This document shows, one piece after another, positions 24,227 to 31,546 of a stretch of DNA of 31,546 nt. The translations under genes and the position numbers were made by a program. The DNA comes from CAZYEI01 sp964646425 (lineage in GTDB: Bacteria > Bacillota_I > Bacilli_A > RFN20 > JAISJY01). Position 1 is the first letter of the stretch. Every line of letters begins with the position of its first letter. Under the pieces are notes generated by a model, which was not told the origin of the DNA, did no database searches, and saw only the letters and a program-made list of their open reading frames with translations. The stretch spans positions 1-31,546 of the forward strand of contig CAZYEI010000012.1 in the NCBI GenBank assembly GCA_964646425.1. The letters are read 5' to 3'.

Positions 24227-24697
24227 TTTAATCCCCCTTTTATTATATCTCTTGATATTTGTAAGTGTGCATATATTTTTTATTACTTATGAATCTATAT
24301 AATTTATTTTTTTCAAATATAAAATGTTAACTCAATCAATTTATAATTACGCTATAATTCTAAATACTTTTTACATTCACTTGTTAAAATTTCTTTTTTC
24401 ACTTCCTTTTGATTATAATAAGTCCTAGCAATTTTATAAGACTGTTCACTAGGACTTATAAAATGGTAGATATTGAAAGGGATTAAATAGAAATATTATT
24501 AATCTACCAATAATAATTAATTCTATAGATCTATGCTTTACTTCCTTTTCGTACTTTAATATTAAAATAAATTAAAGTTAAAAAAAATAATTTACAAAAT
24601 TTAAATGCTTTTTTTGATAAATTATCAAAATATGAATAATATATACTATGTATATATATTCATAAATAAAAAAATAGAGAACAATTTTCTCTATTTT
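24227..24697. other. Gene-free stretch with several hairpins
   Basis: No coding frame worth naming. It contains two mutually exclusive perfect hairpins (24418-24464), a 9-bp palindrome (24612-24630), an imperfect palindrome (24632-24663) and the terminator of the next gene (24669-24699). The rest (about 24230-24410 and 24470-24600) is AT-rich with nothing recognisable. Confidence 0.7.
24418..24464. repeat. Two overlapping, mutually exclusive inverted repeats
   Basis: Arm 24418-24428 (ATAAGTCCTAG) pairs perfectly over 11 bp with 24449-24459; arm 24431-24440 (ATTTTATAAG) pairs perfectly over 10 bp with 24455-24464. The two right arms share CTTAT, so only one hairpin can form at a time. Neither has a T run behind it, so it is not a simple terminator. 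Confidence 0.8.
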
Positions 24698-24699
24698 TT
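24668..24699 (-). terminator. Intrinsic terminator overlapping the stop of the 268-aa gene
   Basis: A 13-bp perfect stem (24669-24681 with 24687-24699, 5-nt loop) with an A6/T6 end; on the minus strand it finishes in a T run. It includes two bases of the stop codon at 24700-24698. Confidence 0.82.
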
Positions 24700-25504
24700 A
24701 CAAAAATAAAAATAATGATTTATAACCAGTTTGATCTATTTCATCAATTAAATAATTCCATTTTTCTTTTATTGCTATTATTTTATCTTTTTTTAAAATC
24801 TTCAAATACTTATTTACTTTTTCATTTTCTGGTTCCTCATAAAATTTTTTATCATTTTGATATATATAATCTCTTGGAACAATATTAAATGCTACTTTTA
24901 AAGTATTTACTTTTGAATAGGTTTTTCCTTTACCTTGAAATAAAATTGTTAAAAGCAAAAATTCCATATCCAATCTAAATTCCATATAGTTTAATCTTGC
25001 ATATTTAATTCCTATCTTTTCAAAAATATCTAATACTAAATTATAAACTTCACTATTATCATTAAAGGCATTAAAAAACAATACTTGCAAATTATCATTA
25101 AAAAATTTATTAACATATTTATTATTATGTGGTAAATAATTTAATGATATTAAATGTTTTATTTTAAGTGCATATAGTGCTGAAAGCGTCAATCTATAGT
25201 CATTAATTAAATTTAGATATTCGATTAAATTAAGAGTGTTTTTTGAAGTTCTAGTGGCATTTGCTATTATATGATAAAATTCTTCTTTAATAAATTTTTT
25301 ATTTTTTATATTAGGTGCTATGAACTTAAAAGAATATCCTCGATTATTAAGAACATCATTCAATGCATTCATATATTCCTGATTAAATTTATTATCTAAA
25401 ATCAACTCTTTACACCGTTCTTTTATTTCTATTTCTGCTAAGATTTCTTCATATTCAAATATTTCAAACAACTTGTTTAACTCCTCATATATTTTATCTT
25501 CCAT
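24698..25504 (-). CDS. Unknown protein (268 aa), second of an overlapping pair
   Basis: A helical, Asn/Lys/Leu/Tyr-rich protein with no recognisable domain. It resembles the all-alpha, repeat-like proteins often seen in AT-rich accessory DNA. The ATG at 25504 is chosen because AAGGGG lies eight bases upstream; an in-frame GTG at 25513 overlaps that site. It overlaps the end of the 311-aa gene by 11 bp, so the two are translated together and their products may interact. A terminator follows. Confidence 0.68.
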   Translation of the reverse strand: MEDKIYEELNKLFEIFEYEEILAEIEIKERCKELILDNKFNQEYMNALNDVLNNRGYSFKFIAPNIKNKKFIKEEFYHIIANATRTSKNTLNLIEYLNLINDYRLTLSALYALKIKHLISLNYLPHNNKYVNKFFNDNLQVLFFNAFNDNSEVYNLVLDIFEKIGIKYARLNYMEFRLDMEFLLLTILFQGKGKTYSKVNTLKVAFNIVPRDYIYQNDKKFYEEPENEKVNKYLKILKKDKIIAIKEKWNYLIDEIDQTGYKSLFLFL

Positions 25505-26429
25505 ATATTTCACCCCTTATTATTTCAAATAAAGTAGAATAACCATTGGGTTGATATCTTTTAAGCAATTCTTTATCAAGATAGGAATTATTCTTATCAA
25601 TTCCGAGAAACTTGGATTCAAATATTGAACGATATTTATCCAACAATTCTTTATCAGCCTTATTCAAATAATCTTTAACATATATTCTTTTTGTTTTCTT
25701 GCTGTCTTGATAATATTCATCTTCTTTCAAAAACTTTTTATCAATTATTAAACACTTCATTTTAATTGTATTTTTTTCTTTTTTTGGCAAGTTGCTTAAC
25801 AGTCTTTCCATTACTAAATAAAAGAAAATTAGTTCGTCATAAACATCTAAATTATATGTCTCACTATTTTGCAAATAGTTTATTAATTTATTTCTTAAAT
25901 TATCTATTTTACTATTTTTTTCATTACGAACAGGAATTAAATTAACAAATAAATCATATACAGTTTTTATCTCTTTATGCTCTTTTAGATATGATTTCAT
26001 TCCTATAATTTTTATTAATGAAGTGTTTGTTATTTTAACAAACTCAATCCCAAAGAAAAAGAAATTATATGATTCTAAACTTAATAAATAGTTAATTATT
26101 TTTTCTGAATAGTAATTCTTGTCATTTTCTACCATCTTGACTAAATAATCTAAATAAGGTCGACAAAACACTGTAAATTCTTTTTCAACAAATTCTCCGT
26201 TAACATAATCGATTGAACAATTTAGATGTTGATTATACTTTTTTTGTTCAAATTTACTTAACTTAAAAAATGATTTAGGGAGTTCATAATCCTTTTGTTT
26301 TAGAATCTCTACTAATTCTACATCATTAATTCTATTATCAATGAACAGTTGAAATGCTCCTTCAATAAAATCTTCTTTATAGTTTGATTCAATTAACCAT
26401 TTAACATAATATTTTATTTTATGATTCAT
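25494..26429 (-). CDS. Unknown protein (311 aa) sharing a domain with the 82-aa protein
   Basis: The N-terminal 70 residues (AFQLFIDNRINDVELVEI, then KDYELPKSFFKLSKFEQ) are clearly of the same type as the small acidic protein at 23496-23744. The remaining 240 residues are helical and Lys/Leu/Tyr-rich with no motif I recognise. There is no signal peptide or membrane helix. GGGGTGAT precedes the ATG. It is the first gene of an overlapping pair with the 268-aa gene. A domain fused to a large partner here and free-standing 1.7 kb away suggests a common binding surface or modular targeting domain; the function is unknown. Confidence 0.7.
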   Translation of the reverse strand: MNHKIKYYVKWLIESNYKEDFIEGAFQLFIDNRINDVELVEILKQKDYELPKSFFKLSKFEQKKYNQHLNCSIDYVNGEFVEKEFTVFCRPYLDYLVKMVENDKNYYSEKIINYLLSLESYNFFFFGIEFVKITNTSLIKIIGMKSYLKEHKEIKTVYDLFVNLIPVRNEKNSKIDNLRNKLINYLQNSETYNLDVYDELIFFYLVMERLLSNLPKKEKNTIKMKCLIIDKKFLKEDEYYQDSKKTKRIYVKDYLNKADKELLDKYRSIFESKFLGIDKNNSYLDKELLKRYQPNGYSTLFEIIRGEIYGR

Positions 26430-26543
26430 TCTATAATCACCCCGCTATGAAATTCTTTATTTCATTTTCAATTTGAAATATTCTAAAAATTCTATTATTT
26501 ATTATTTTTTGATTATCTTCTTTTCTTTATTAACTTTTATTTC

Positions 26544-26578
26544 TATACAAAAAGGGAATTATATTCCCTTTTTGTATA
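26544..26578 (-). terminator. Long perfect hairpin after the DUF1828-like gene
   Basis: A 15-bp perfect inverted repeat (26544-26558 with 26564-26578, loop TTATA) with a GGGAA/TTCCC core and T5 in the second arm. It lies 25 bp after the stop at 26603 and is most simply the terminator for the Sel1-DUF1828 unit, though the T run is inside the stem. Confidence 0.7.
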
Positions 26579-26602
26579 AAATATCAATTAATTATTGTTT
26601 TT

Positions 26603-26977
26603 TTAAATATCTATATTAGCAATAAGTGATAATGCTTGAGTAAAAAAGCCAAGATATTTAGTTAAGTAATAGGGCTGTGTTGTAGGGACAGCAAGTTTAA
26701 CAGTTCTTTCTTCAATTTCTAGATTATATTTGTACATAATTTTATCAAGTTTTTCTTTACACTTATTAATATCAATATCCATTTCATCTAAATAATCAAA
26801 TGTAGTATGACAATCACTAAGTATTGGTCTTTCAAACTCATCAAATGATATTTTTATAGCAATACTATCACTACAATTTGGAAAGAAAAATGGAATAGCA
26901 ACAATATAGGAACCATTAAATTCTCTATAAGAAATATTATCTTTATAATTCTTTAAAATCTCACTTATATCAATCAT
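26603..26977 (-). CDS. DUF1828-like protein
   Basis: A 124-aa protein whose layout fits DUF1828: an N-terminal helix, a strand pair with YIVAIPFFFP and DSIAIKISFDE, a motif ILSDCHTTFDYLDE in the place of the family LTDdGyTlddL, and a C-terminal FFTQALSLIANI helix like the family QAMLaVNDL end. DUF1828 proteins are found in prophages and mobile DNA, sometimes next to DUF1829, and have no settled function. The assignment rests on my reading of the pattern. GGTGAT precedes the ATG. It follows the Sel1 gene by 27 bp, suggesting one transcript. Confidence 0.62.
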   Translation of the reverse strand: MIDISEILKNYKDNISYREFNGSYIVAIPFFFPNCSDSIAIKISFDEFERPILSDCHTTFDYLDEMDIDINKCKEKLDKIMYKYNLEIEERTVKLAVPTTQPYYLTKYLGFFTQALSLIANIDI

Positions 26978-27004
26978 AATTTATCACCATATTATATTAC
27001 TTAA

Positions 27005-28036
27005 TTAAAGATAAAGTTTAAGTTTTGGATTCTCTAATCGTTCTATTGCTAACTCATATCCTTGTTTAGCGGCTTTAGAATACCATTCAACTGCCTTTCT
27101 ATAATTTTGGGTTACTCCATAGCCTTCCTCATAGCAATATCCTAAACTATATTGTGCATTTTCTAAGTCTTGCATAGCAGCTGCTTCAAATAATTTAAAA
27201 GCTTTTACATAATCTAATGCTACTCCTTTTCCAGTAGCGTATAAACCACCTAAACTATATTGTGCTATTGCATTACCTTGATCAACTGATTTCTTATACC
27301 AATTAACAGCATTCTTATAGTCTTCTTGATCTTCATAATAAGAAGCTAAAGCACATTGTGCATCCACATGACCTAGGGTAGCTGCTTTTGTACACAATTC
27401 TATTGATTTTTGATGATTTGCTAAAACCCCATTTCCCAAACGATAACAAATGCTTAAACGCCATATTGCTTCGATATTTCCTTGATTAGCTGATTTTTTA
27501 AATAATTCAAAGGCTTTAGCATAATTTAGTGATACTCCAGTTCCAGTTGCATATAAAGAACCTAAAGCATATTGAGCAAATGCATCTCCTTGAACTGCAG
27601 CTTTTTCATACCACTTAGCTGCATTTTTATAGTCTTCTTGATCTTGATAATAAACTGCTAGCGTAGTTTGCGCATCTCTATGTCCTAGAGTAGCTGCTTT
27701 ACTGAAATATTCCATTGATTTTTGATAATCTTCAGAAATACCATATCCCCATCGATAACAAATTCCTAAATTATTTGTTGCATCCACATTTCCTTGATTT
27801 GCAGCTTTTAAATAACATTCAAAAGCTTTCTCATTATCTTCTTCTGTACCAATACCATAGAAATAACAAAAACCCAGATTGTTAATATTGTCAACTGAAT
27901 CCTTTTTATGAGATAAGAAATATTTAAACAATATATTTTGATTAAAATTCTCGGCAAATAACAAAGATTCAAATGAAATAAACTTTTGTCTAGCCTTAAT
28001 AAAATCATCTATACTTGTTATAATAACTTTATTCAT
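27005..28036 (-). CDS. Sel1-repeat (TPR-like) protein
   Basis: A 343-aa cytosolic protein with about eight Sel1-like repeats between residues 46 and 335, each of the form A-x-x-x-LG-x-x-Y-x-x-G-x-GV followed by KA-x-x-x-F-x-KAA-x-QG. Sel1 repeats stack into a solenoid that binds other proteins. The first 45 residues are a non-repeat cap (start MNKVIITSIDDFIKARQKF). Repeats 2-4 and 5-7 are a duplicated three-repeat block of 104 aa (312 bp), also visible in the DNA. Repeats 3 and 6 are short (32 aa). AAAGGAG precedes the ATG. Co-transcription with the DUF1828-like gene is likely. The partner is unknown. Confidence 0.9.
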   Translation of the reverse strand: MNKVIITSIDDFIKARQKFISFESLLFAENFNQNILFKYFLSHKKDSVDNINNLGFCYFYGIGTEEDNEKAFECYLKAANQGNVDATNNLGICYRWGYGISEDYQKSMEYFSKAATLGHRDAQTTLAVYYQDQEDYKNAAKWYEKAAVQGDAFAQYALGSLYATGTGVSLNYAKAFELFKKSANQGNIEAIWRLSICYRLGNGVLANHQKSIELCTKAATLGHVDAQCALASYYEDQEDYKNAVNWYKKSVDQGNAIAQYSLGGLYATGKGVALDYVKAFKLFEAAAMQDLENAQYSLGYCYEEGYGVTQNYRKAVEWYSKAAKQGYELAIERLENPKLKLYL

Positions 28037-28185
28037 AATTTTTTCTCCTTTATTTTATATCTAATTTGATTATAAATCTTTTTATTAACTTCATCAAGAA
28101 ATTGGATAATTTTTGTGTAGGCGCCAATGTTAATATACAATAAATGTAAGACTTTTTGAGAAGTTTAGTTGATAAATTAAAAAGT

Positions 28186-28241
28186 GATTCAAATCATTTA
28201 TAATTTAAGCAACCAAACTCAATCAAAGAGGATTCAAATCA
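28186..28241 (+). repeat. 11-bp direct repeat in front of the transposase relic
   Basis: GATTCAAATCA occurs at 28186-28196 and again at 28231-28241, the second copy ending two bases before the transposase ATG. The repeat is itself near-palindromic. It may be a transposase binding site or part of the element end; the element boundaries are not defined. Confidence 0.5.
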
Positions 28242-28242
28242 C

Positions 28243-28960
28243 ATGCCTATTATATCACAAAACACAAAATATTTGCCACATGATTTAAATACTCGCTATT
28301 ATGCTTGTAAAACTTATCTTGCGAATAAACATAAAAAGTTGCTACTCATTGGTATATCAAAGATATTTGCAGAAAATATCATATATCCAAAGCTTCATTA
28401 ATGAGATGGATGAAAAAAATGATGGGACTAAAGAATCTCTTATCGATAAATCTAAAAGACCAGTAACTCCACATCCTAATTCCTATACTATTGAAGAAAT
28501 TAAAAATATTAATAATCTCTTAAAAAGAAATCCCAACATTAGTTTAAGTGAACTATATGGAAAACTTAAGAAAAATTATGCATACACTAGACATCCTACA
28601 TCATTATTTAGATTCTTAGGAAAAAATGGAGTTTATGTGCAATCCGAAGTTAAACATAATAAATATACTCCAAAACCTTATAATACACCTATCACAATAG
28701 GTGAAAAGATGCAAATGGATGTAAAACATGTTCCATCTAAATGTTTTTTGGTAAAGAGTCTAAGAAGTTTTACCAATACACAATCATTGATTAAGCTTCT
28801 AGAGAAAGGTTTATTTATGCCTATGAATCTGCTGATTCATATTCTACTGTTGATTTTGTTATCAGAGCAATAATCTATTTGAACTATATTCCTAAATGCA
28901 TTCTAACAGATAACGGTTTTGAATTTACACATAACAAAGAAAAGAAAAATAAAATGAAAC
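28243..28960 (+). pseudogene. Decayed DDE transposase (integrase-core type)
   Basis: Remnant of an insertion sequence transposase of the IS481/IS3-like rve group. Piecing frames together gives an N-terminal start MPIISQNTKYLPHDLN, a helix-turn-helix stretch (KYHISKASLMRWM), KRPVTPHP, QMDVKHVPSKCF with the first catalytic Asp, and ILTDNGFEFTHN with the second. Three frameshifts each fit loss of one base in a homopolymer (A run near 28333, A run near 28415, T run 28744-28749), and an in-frame TAA at 28792 replaces what is probably a Glu or similar codon. The catalytic Glu and the C-terminal part are missing: similarity ends near 28960. The gene is dead. No intact terminal repeats were identified. 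Confidence 0.88.
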
Positions 28961-29218
28961 CTTACCTTAAAATGTCTAACAATATACCATCTTGTTCTCT
29001 CAAATGGTTATCTCCTTTGGAAAAAAGGAACTCTTTAACAGATGCAAAAGACAACAATAAATCTTTACTACCTTCATTTTTTGTCTCACATCATTTACAG
29101 CTTAACATTTGTCCATCGATTTTATTATTTTGAGTGTTTATTAAAAAAATATTCATATAGAATTTTCTTCAACGTTTATTAAAACGCTTTTTAATATTTT
29201 GTATCGTCATTAATCACT

Positions 29219-29239
29219 AAAAAAGCAGCAAAATTGCTT
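29219..29239 (-). terminator. Intrinsic terminator after the DUF2075 gene
   Basis: AAGCA (29239-29235 on the minus strand) pairs with TGCTT (29227-29223), loop of 7, followed by six T residues. It lies 18 bp after the stop at 29257. Confidence 0.7.
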
Positions 29240-29256
29240 CTAAATAATATATTTTT

Positions 29257-31362
29257 CTATATTTCTTCAATACCTAAACTCTTCAAATAATTATATGTTC
29301 CATCGTAAAACTCAGGTAATCTTGTACTATCTTCATAAAATCCTGAAAGTGTTTTATTTGGATTTCCTGTAGGCACACATATAACCATTCCTGCTCTAGC
29401 ACGTGTTAATAAAACTCTATATGCATTTAACATATATTTCATTAATTCTTGTTTACCTTCAGTAGTTGGAGTTTGTTCTACCCAATTTGTTTTACCATTA
29501 AATCTATAGAACTTCCATTTCCCATTATCATATCTCATATCAGCATCCCAAAGTAAACAAGTATAGTCAAGTTCTAATCCTTGAACTTGAATTTCAGTAG
29601 CGGCATCTTCTAAATAATTTGAAGATCTTGTATCTGACTTATCCTCTAAAAACCAATGAACTGCATTTTCATCACCTGAAGGCAAGACATGAACTGCTAA
29701 AGGTTTAAATCTAGCAGATTCTTTAGTAACTAAGACTCCTGTTCTTTCTGTTCCACGAACTTTTTCGTGAAGCCATCTTCTAGCTTTATTCATATCTCTA
29801 GTTAATACAATAGGATACTTATCTTTAATTTCAGAATATAATTGTTTTACATTACTATCAAAGCTTAATAATGCATGAACAAAAGCTGATAGTTTTTCTG
29901 CTCTATAAGAACGTAATGAAACTCCTAAATGAAGACTTTCTGCATAAATAACATTCTTGTTATATTTTAATAGTTCATTTACCTTTCCTTCAGCATATTC
30001 TTTTTCAACAAGTTTTGGTGAAATATATACATTCCAATGTGGAAATTGTTCATTTAATGCATTAATCCATTCAGATATTCCTGCTTCTCCCGTGTTGATT
30101 TCTTGACCACCACCAACTAAACAAACAATAGCAGCCCAGTCTTTTCTTTGATCAAGTGACCATATTAAGAAAGCTGCTTCAGATATTGGGAAATTAGGAA
30201 CTTTTAATTTATTTCCATAAGTTCCACCACGTTTTAAATAGTCTGCAAGTCTTTTATGAGTCCATGAACGTTGTGCTTCATCAAATATTGCTACATGTTC
30301 TACTTCACCATAACCAGCACTATCATTTTCTACAGCTTTTGTAGGTTCTATTTCAAGAACTCCATTTTCTACTGGATTTTTAATTTTAGCTAACATATTA
30401 TCACGATAACGGTGAATCATTTGAATTGATTTACTTACTTCTCTACGTGAATCAATCATTTTCTTTTTAACATTATTATTTTGACATTTCTTGTAGTTAT
30501 CTAGCGCTAGAGCTTCAGTTAATACTGCTACTAAAGGTCCATTCCCAGATAAATATACTGCACTTTCTCCTTCTACTGGTTCTTCATTACCTTGATATGT
30601 TTGTTTAATAGCAACATCAAGACCAACTAATGTTTTACCAGCACCAAGAACACCTGTTACAAAACAAATACTTTTCTTTAAATTTTCTTTACTATCTTTA
30701 ATAACATCTAAAATATATGAAATAGTTCTATCGGTAGAAACATTATCTGCTTCATGTCTAGTAATATTTTCTACAGAATGATTTTCATATAATGTTTTAG
30801 CTGCTTCTATGATTGTAGGAGTTGGTGCATATGGACTAATAATCCAATTATCATCAACAGGTTTTTCATCTGGATATTTATTCAATACTTTATTAATCAA
30901 ATCCAAAATACCATTATCATCAGTCACTAATGGATTTACTATTCTATCATCATAAGTTGACATATTAATTTCAGTAGATGAACTACGATAATTAGTCGCA
31001 ATTAATATAGGAACAATTACATGTTCTTGACTAAATTTATGAAAATTTTTTAAATCTAGAGCATAGTCTAAAACTTGATCTATATCATTTTCTAATATTT
31101 TACTTTCACCAACTTTAAACTCAAGACAAAATATTATTCCCTTTATTAATAAAACAACATCTATACGTTTTCCTAATCTAGGAATATCATATTCAAAAAT
31201 TACTTTTTCAGTATCACTAAAGTTTGGTAATATTCGTTTTAATATAGAAATCTCAGATTTCCACGCTTCTCTAGTAGTAGTTAAAGCTTCACCATGATAA
31301 TTGTCACATAGTATTCCTAAAATTGAATTATCATTTAATTCTCTAAAAATTCTTTGAAACAA
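29257..31362 (-). CDS. PD-(D/E)XK nuclease-DUF2075 superfamily 1-type helicase
   Basis: A 701-aa two-part protein. Residues about 55-90 contain RLGKRIDVV and CLEFKVGE, giving D68, E81 and K83 of a PD-(D/E)XK nuclease site. The DUF2075 (Schlafen group 3-like helicase) ATPase follows: Walker A GVLGAGKT (237-244), Walker B FDEAQRSW (D361), QVQGLELDYTCLLW and the motif VI-like NAYRVLLTRARAGM near the end. Such nuclease-helicase fusions are found in accessory DNA and are suspected defence factors. The open frame begins at a TTG (31362) with a stop codon two codons upstream. A better start, ATG at 31385 with AGGAG in front, reads residues that look like the family N-terminus but is out of frame by one base, so the gene may be frameshifted. 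Confidence 0.88.
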   Translation of the reverse strand: MFQRIFRELNDNSILGILCDNYHGEALTTTREAWKSEISILKRILPNFSDTEKVIFEYDIPRLGKRIDVVLLIKGIIFCLEFKVGESKILENDIDQVLDYALDLKNFHKFSQEHVIVPILIATNYRSSSTEINMSTYDDRIVNPLVTDDNGILDLINKVLNKYPDEKPVDDNWIISPYAPTPTIIEAAKTLYENHSVENITRHEADNVSTDRTISYILDVIKDSKENLKKSICFVTGVLGAGKTLVGLDVAIKQTYQGNEEPVEGESAVYLSGNGPLVAVLTEALALDNYKKCQNNNVKKKMIDSRREVSKSIQMIHRYRDNMLAKIKNPVENGVLEIEPTKAVENDSAGYGEVEHVAIFDEAQRSWTHKRLADYLKRGGTYGNKLKVPNFPISEAAFLIWSLDQRKDWAAIVCLVGGGQEINTGEAGISEWINALNEQFPHWNVYISPKLVEKEYAEGKVNELLKYNKNVIYAESLHLGVSLRSYRAEKLSAFVHALLSFDSNVKQLYSEIKDKYPIVLTRDMNKARRWLHEKVRGTERTGVLVTKESARFKPLAVHVLPSGDENAVHWFLEDKSDTRSSNYLEDAATEIQVQGLELDYTCLLWDADMRYDNGKWKFYRFNGKTNWVEQTPTTEGKQELMKYMLNAYRVLLTRARAGMVICVPTGNPNKTLSGFYEDSTRLPEFYDGTYNYLKSLGIEEI

Positions 31363-31397
31363 CTGTTATATAAACAACGATACATACTTCCACTCCT

Positions 31398-31546
31398 TTA
31401 CTTCATTTTTTCACCACCTGCTTTATCAAGCAGTTTTTTTGTTTTTTCTTTTAATTCATTTTCTTTTATAAATACATTCATTAAATCTTGTGCTATTTGC
31501 ATTTGTGCTTCTGTAAGTTCACATGAATATACACAATCTTCTATTG
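31398..31546 (-). CDS. C-terminal end of an unknown gene, cut by the window edge
   Basis: The last 48 codons of a minus-strand gene, ending with TAA at 31398-31400. The visible part is helical and charged, with ELTEAQMQIAQDLMNVF and a Lys-rich tail ending GGEKMK. Too little is present to assign a family. It ends 12 bp upstream of the ATG at 31385, whose Shine-Dalgarno AGGAG directly follows this stop, so it is probably the operon partner of the DUF2075 gene. Confidence 0.7.
   Translation of the reverse strand, partial: IEDCVYSCELTEAQMQIAQDLMNVFIKENELKEKTKKLLDKAGGEKMK

Noticed and set aside
24418..24464. H-type pseudoknot formed by both stems at once
   Set aside because: The right arms overlap and leave no loop to span the first stem, so simultaneous full pairing is not feasible; alternative hairpins are the better reading.
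31406..31430. Plus-strand hairpin CTGCTT/AAGCAG followed by seven T
   Set aside because: It looks like a terminator for plus-strand transcription but lies inside minus-strand coding sequence with no plus-strand gene ending there; probably a coincidence of Lys codons.
22227..31546. CRISPR array in the AT-rich accessory region
   Set aside because: No regularly spaced repeats of 23-40 bp and no cas-like genes were seen.

Overview
The window looks like chromosomal DNA of a very AT-rich, Gram-positive-type bacterium of the Firmicutes/Bacilli side, possibly an uncultured gut or environmental lineage. Support comes from purine-rich Shine-Dalgarno sites (GGAGG or AAGGAG) before nearly every gene, lipoproteins with a lipobox, a sufCDSUB operon in Bacillus order, and an rplS-lepB-rbgA-rnhB-dprA-topA-trmFO-xerC run that follows the classic Bacillus order. 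UGA is used as a stop (sufD and sufS end in TGA) and Trp is TGG, so the code is the standard one and not that of Mycoplasma. Species cannot be named from the sequence alone.

Layout. 1-13714 (minus strand): tRNA-Ala(UGC), a ZIP metal transporter, then xerC, trmFO, a small GroES-like protein, topA (split by a 10-N assembly gap), dprA, rnhB, rbgA, lepB, rplS with a structured leader, yebC, hit, and two adjacent PrsA-like lipoproteins. This is housekeeping: chromosome topology and dimer resolution, tRNA modification, ribosome assembly, and protein export and folding. 13946-20193 (plus strand): two tiny YjcZ-like membrane peptides missed by ordinary ORF thresholds, then the Fe-S assembly operon sufC-sufD-sufS-sufU-sufB with a co-transcribed methyltransferase. 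20275-22226 (minus): a small conserved unknown, a three-helix membrane protein, and a nitroreductase behind an ArsR-type regulator.

22227-31546 is accessory DNA: longer non-coding stretches, even lower GC and many orphan genes. It holds a T5orf172 (GIY-YIG)-DUF4357 protein, a small acidic protein, several unknowns, a DUF1828-like protein, a Sel1-repeat protein with an internal duplication, a decayed DDE transposase, and a large PD-(D/E)XK-DUF2075 nuclease-helicase at the right edge with the tail of a partner gene. The content resembles a defence or mobile-element hotspot, but no complete known defence system can be named.

Main points for a second look: the topA gap is probably of zero length and the gene intact; a divergent GroES-like protein sits inside the topA-trmFO operon; one domain recurs in two separate accessory genes; two mutually exclusive perfect hairpins lie at 24418-24464; and four single-base homopolymer shortenings cluster in the transposase relic and at the start of the DUF2075 gene.
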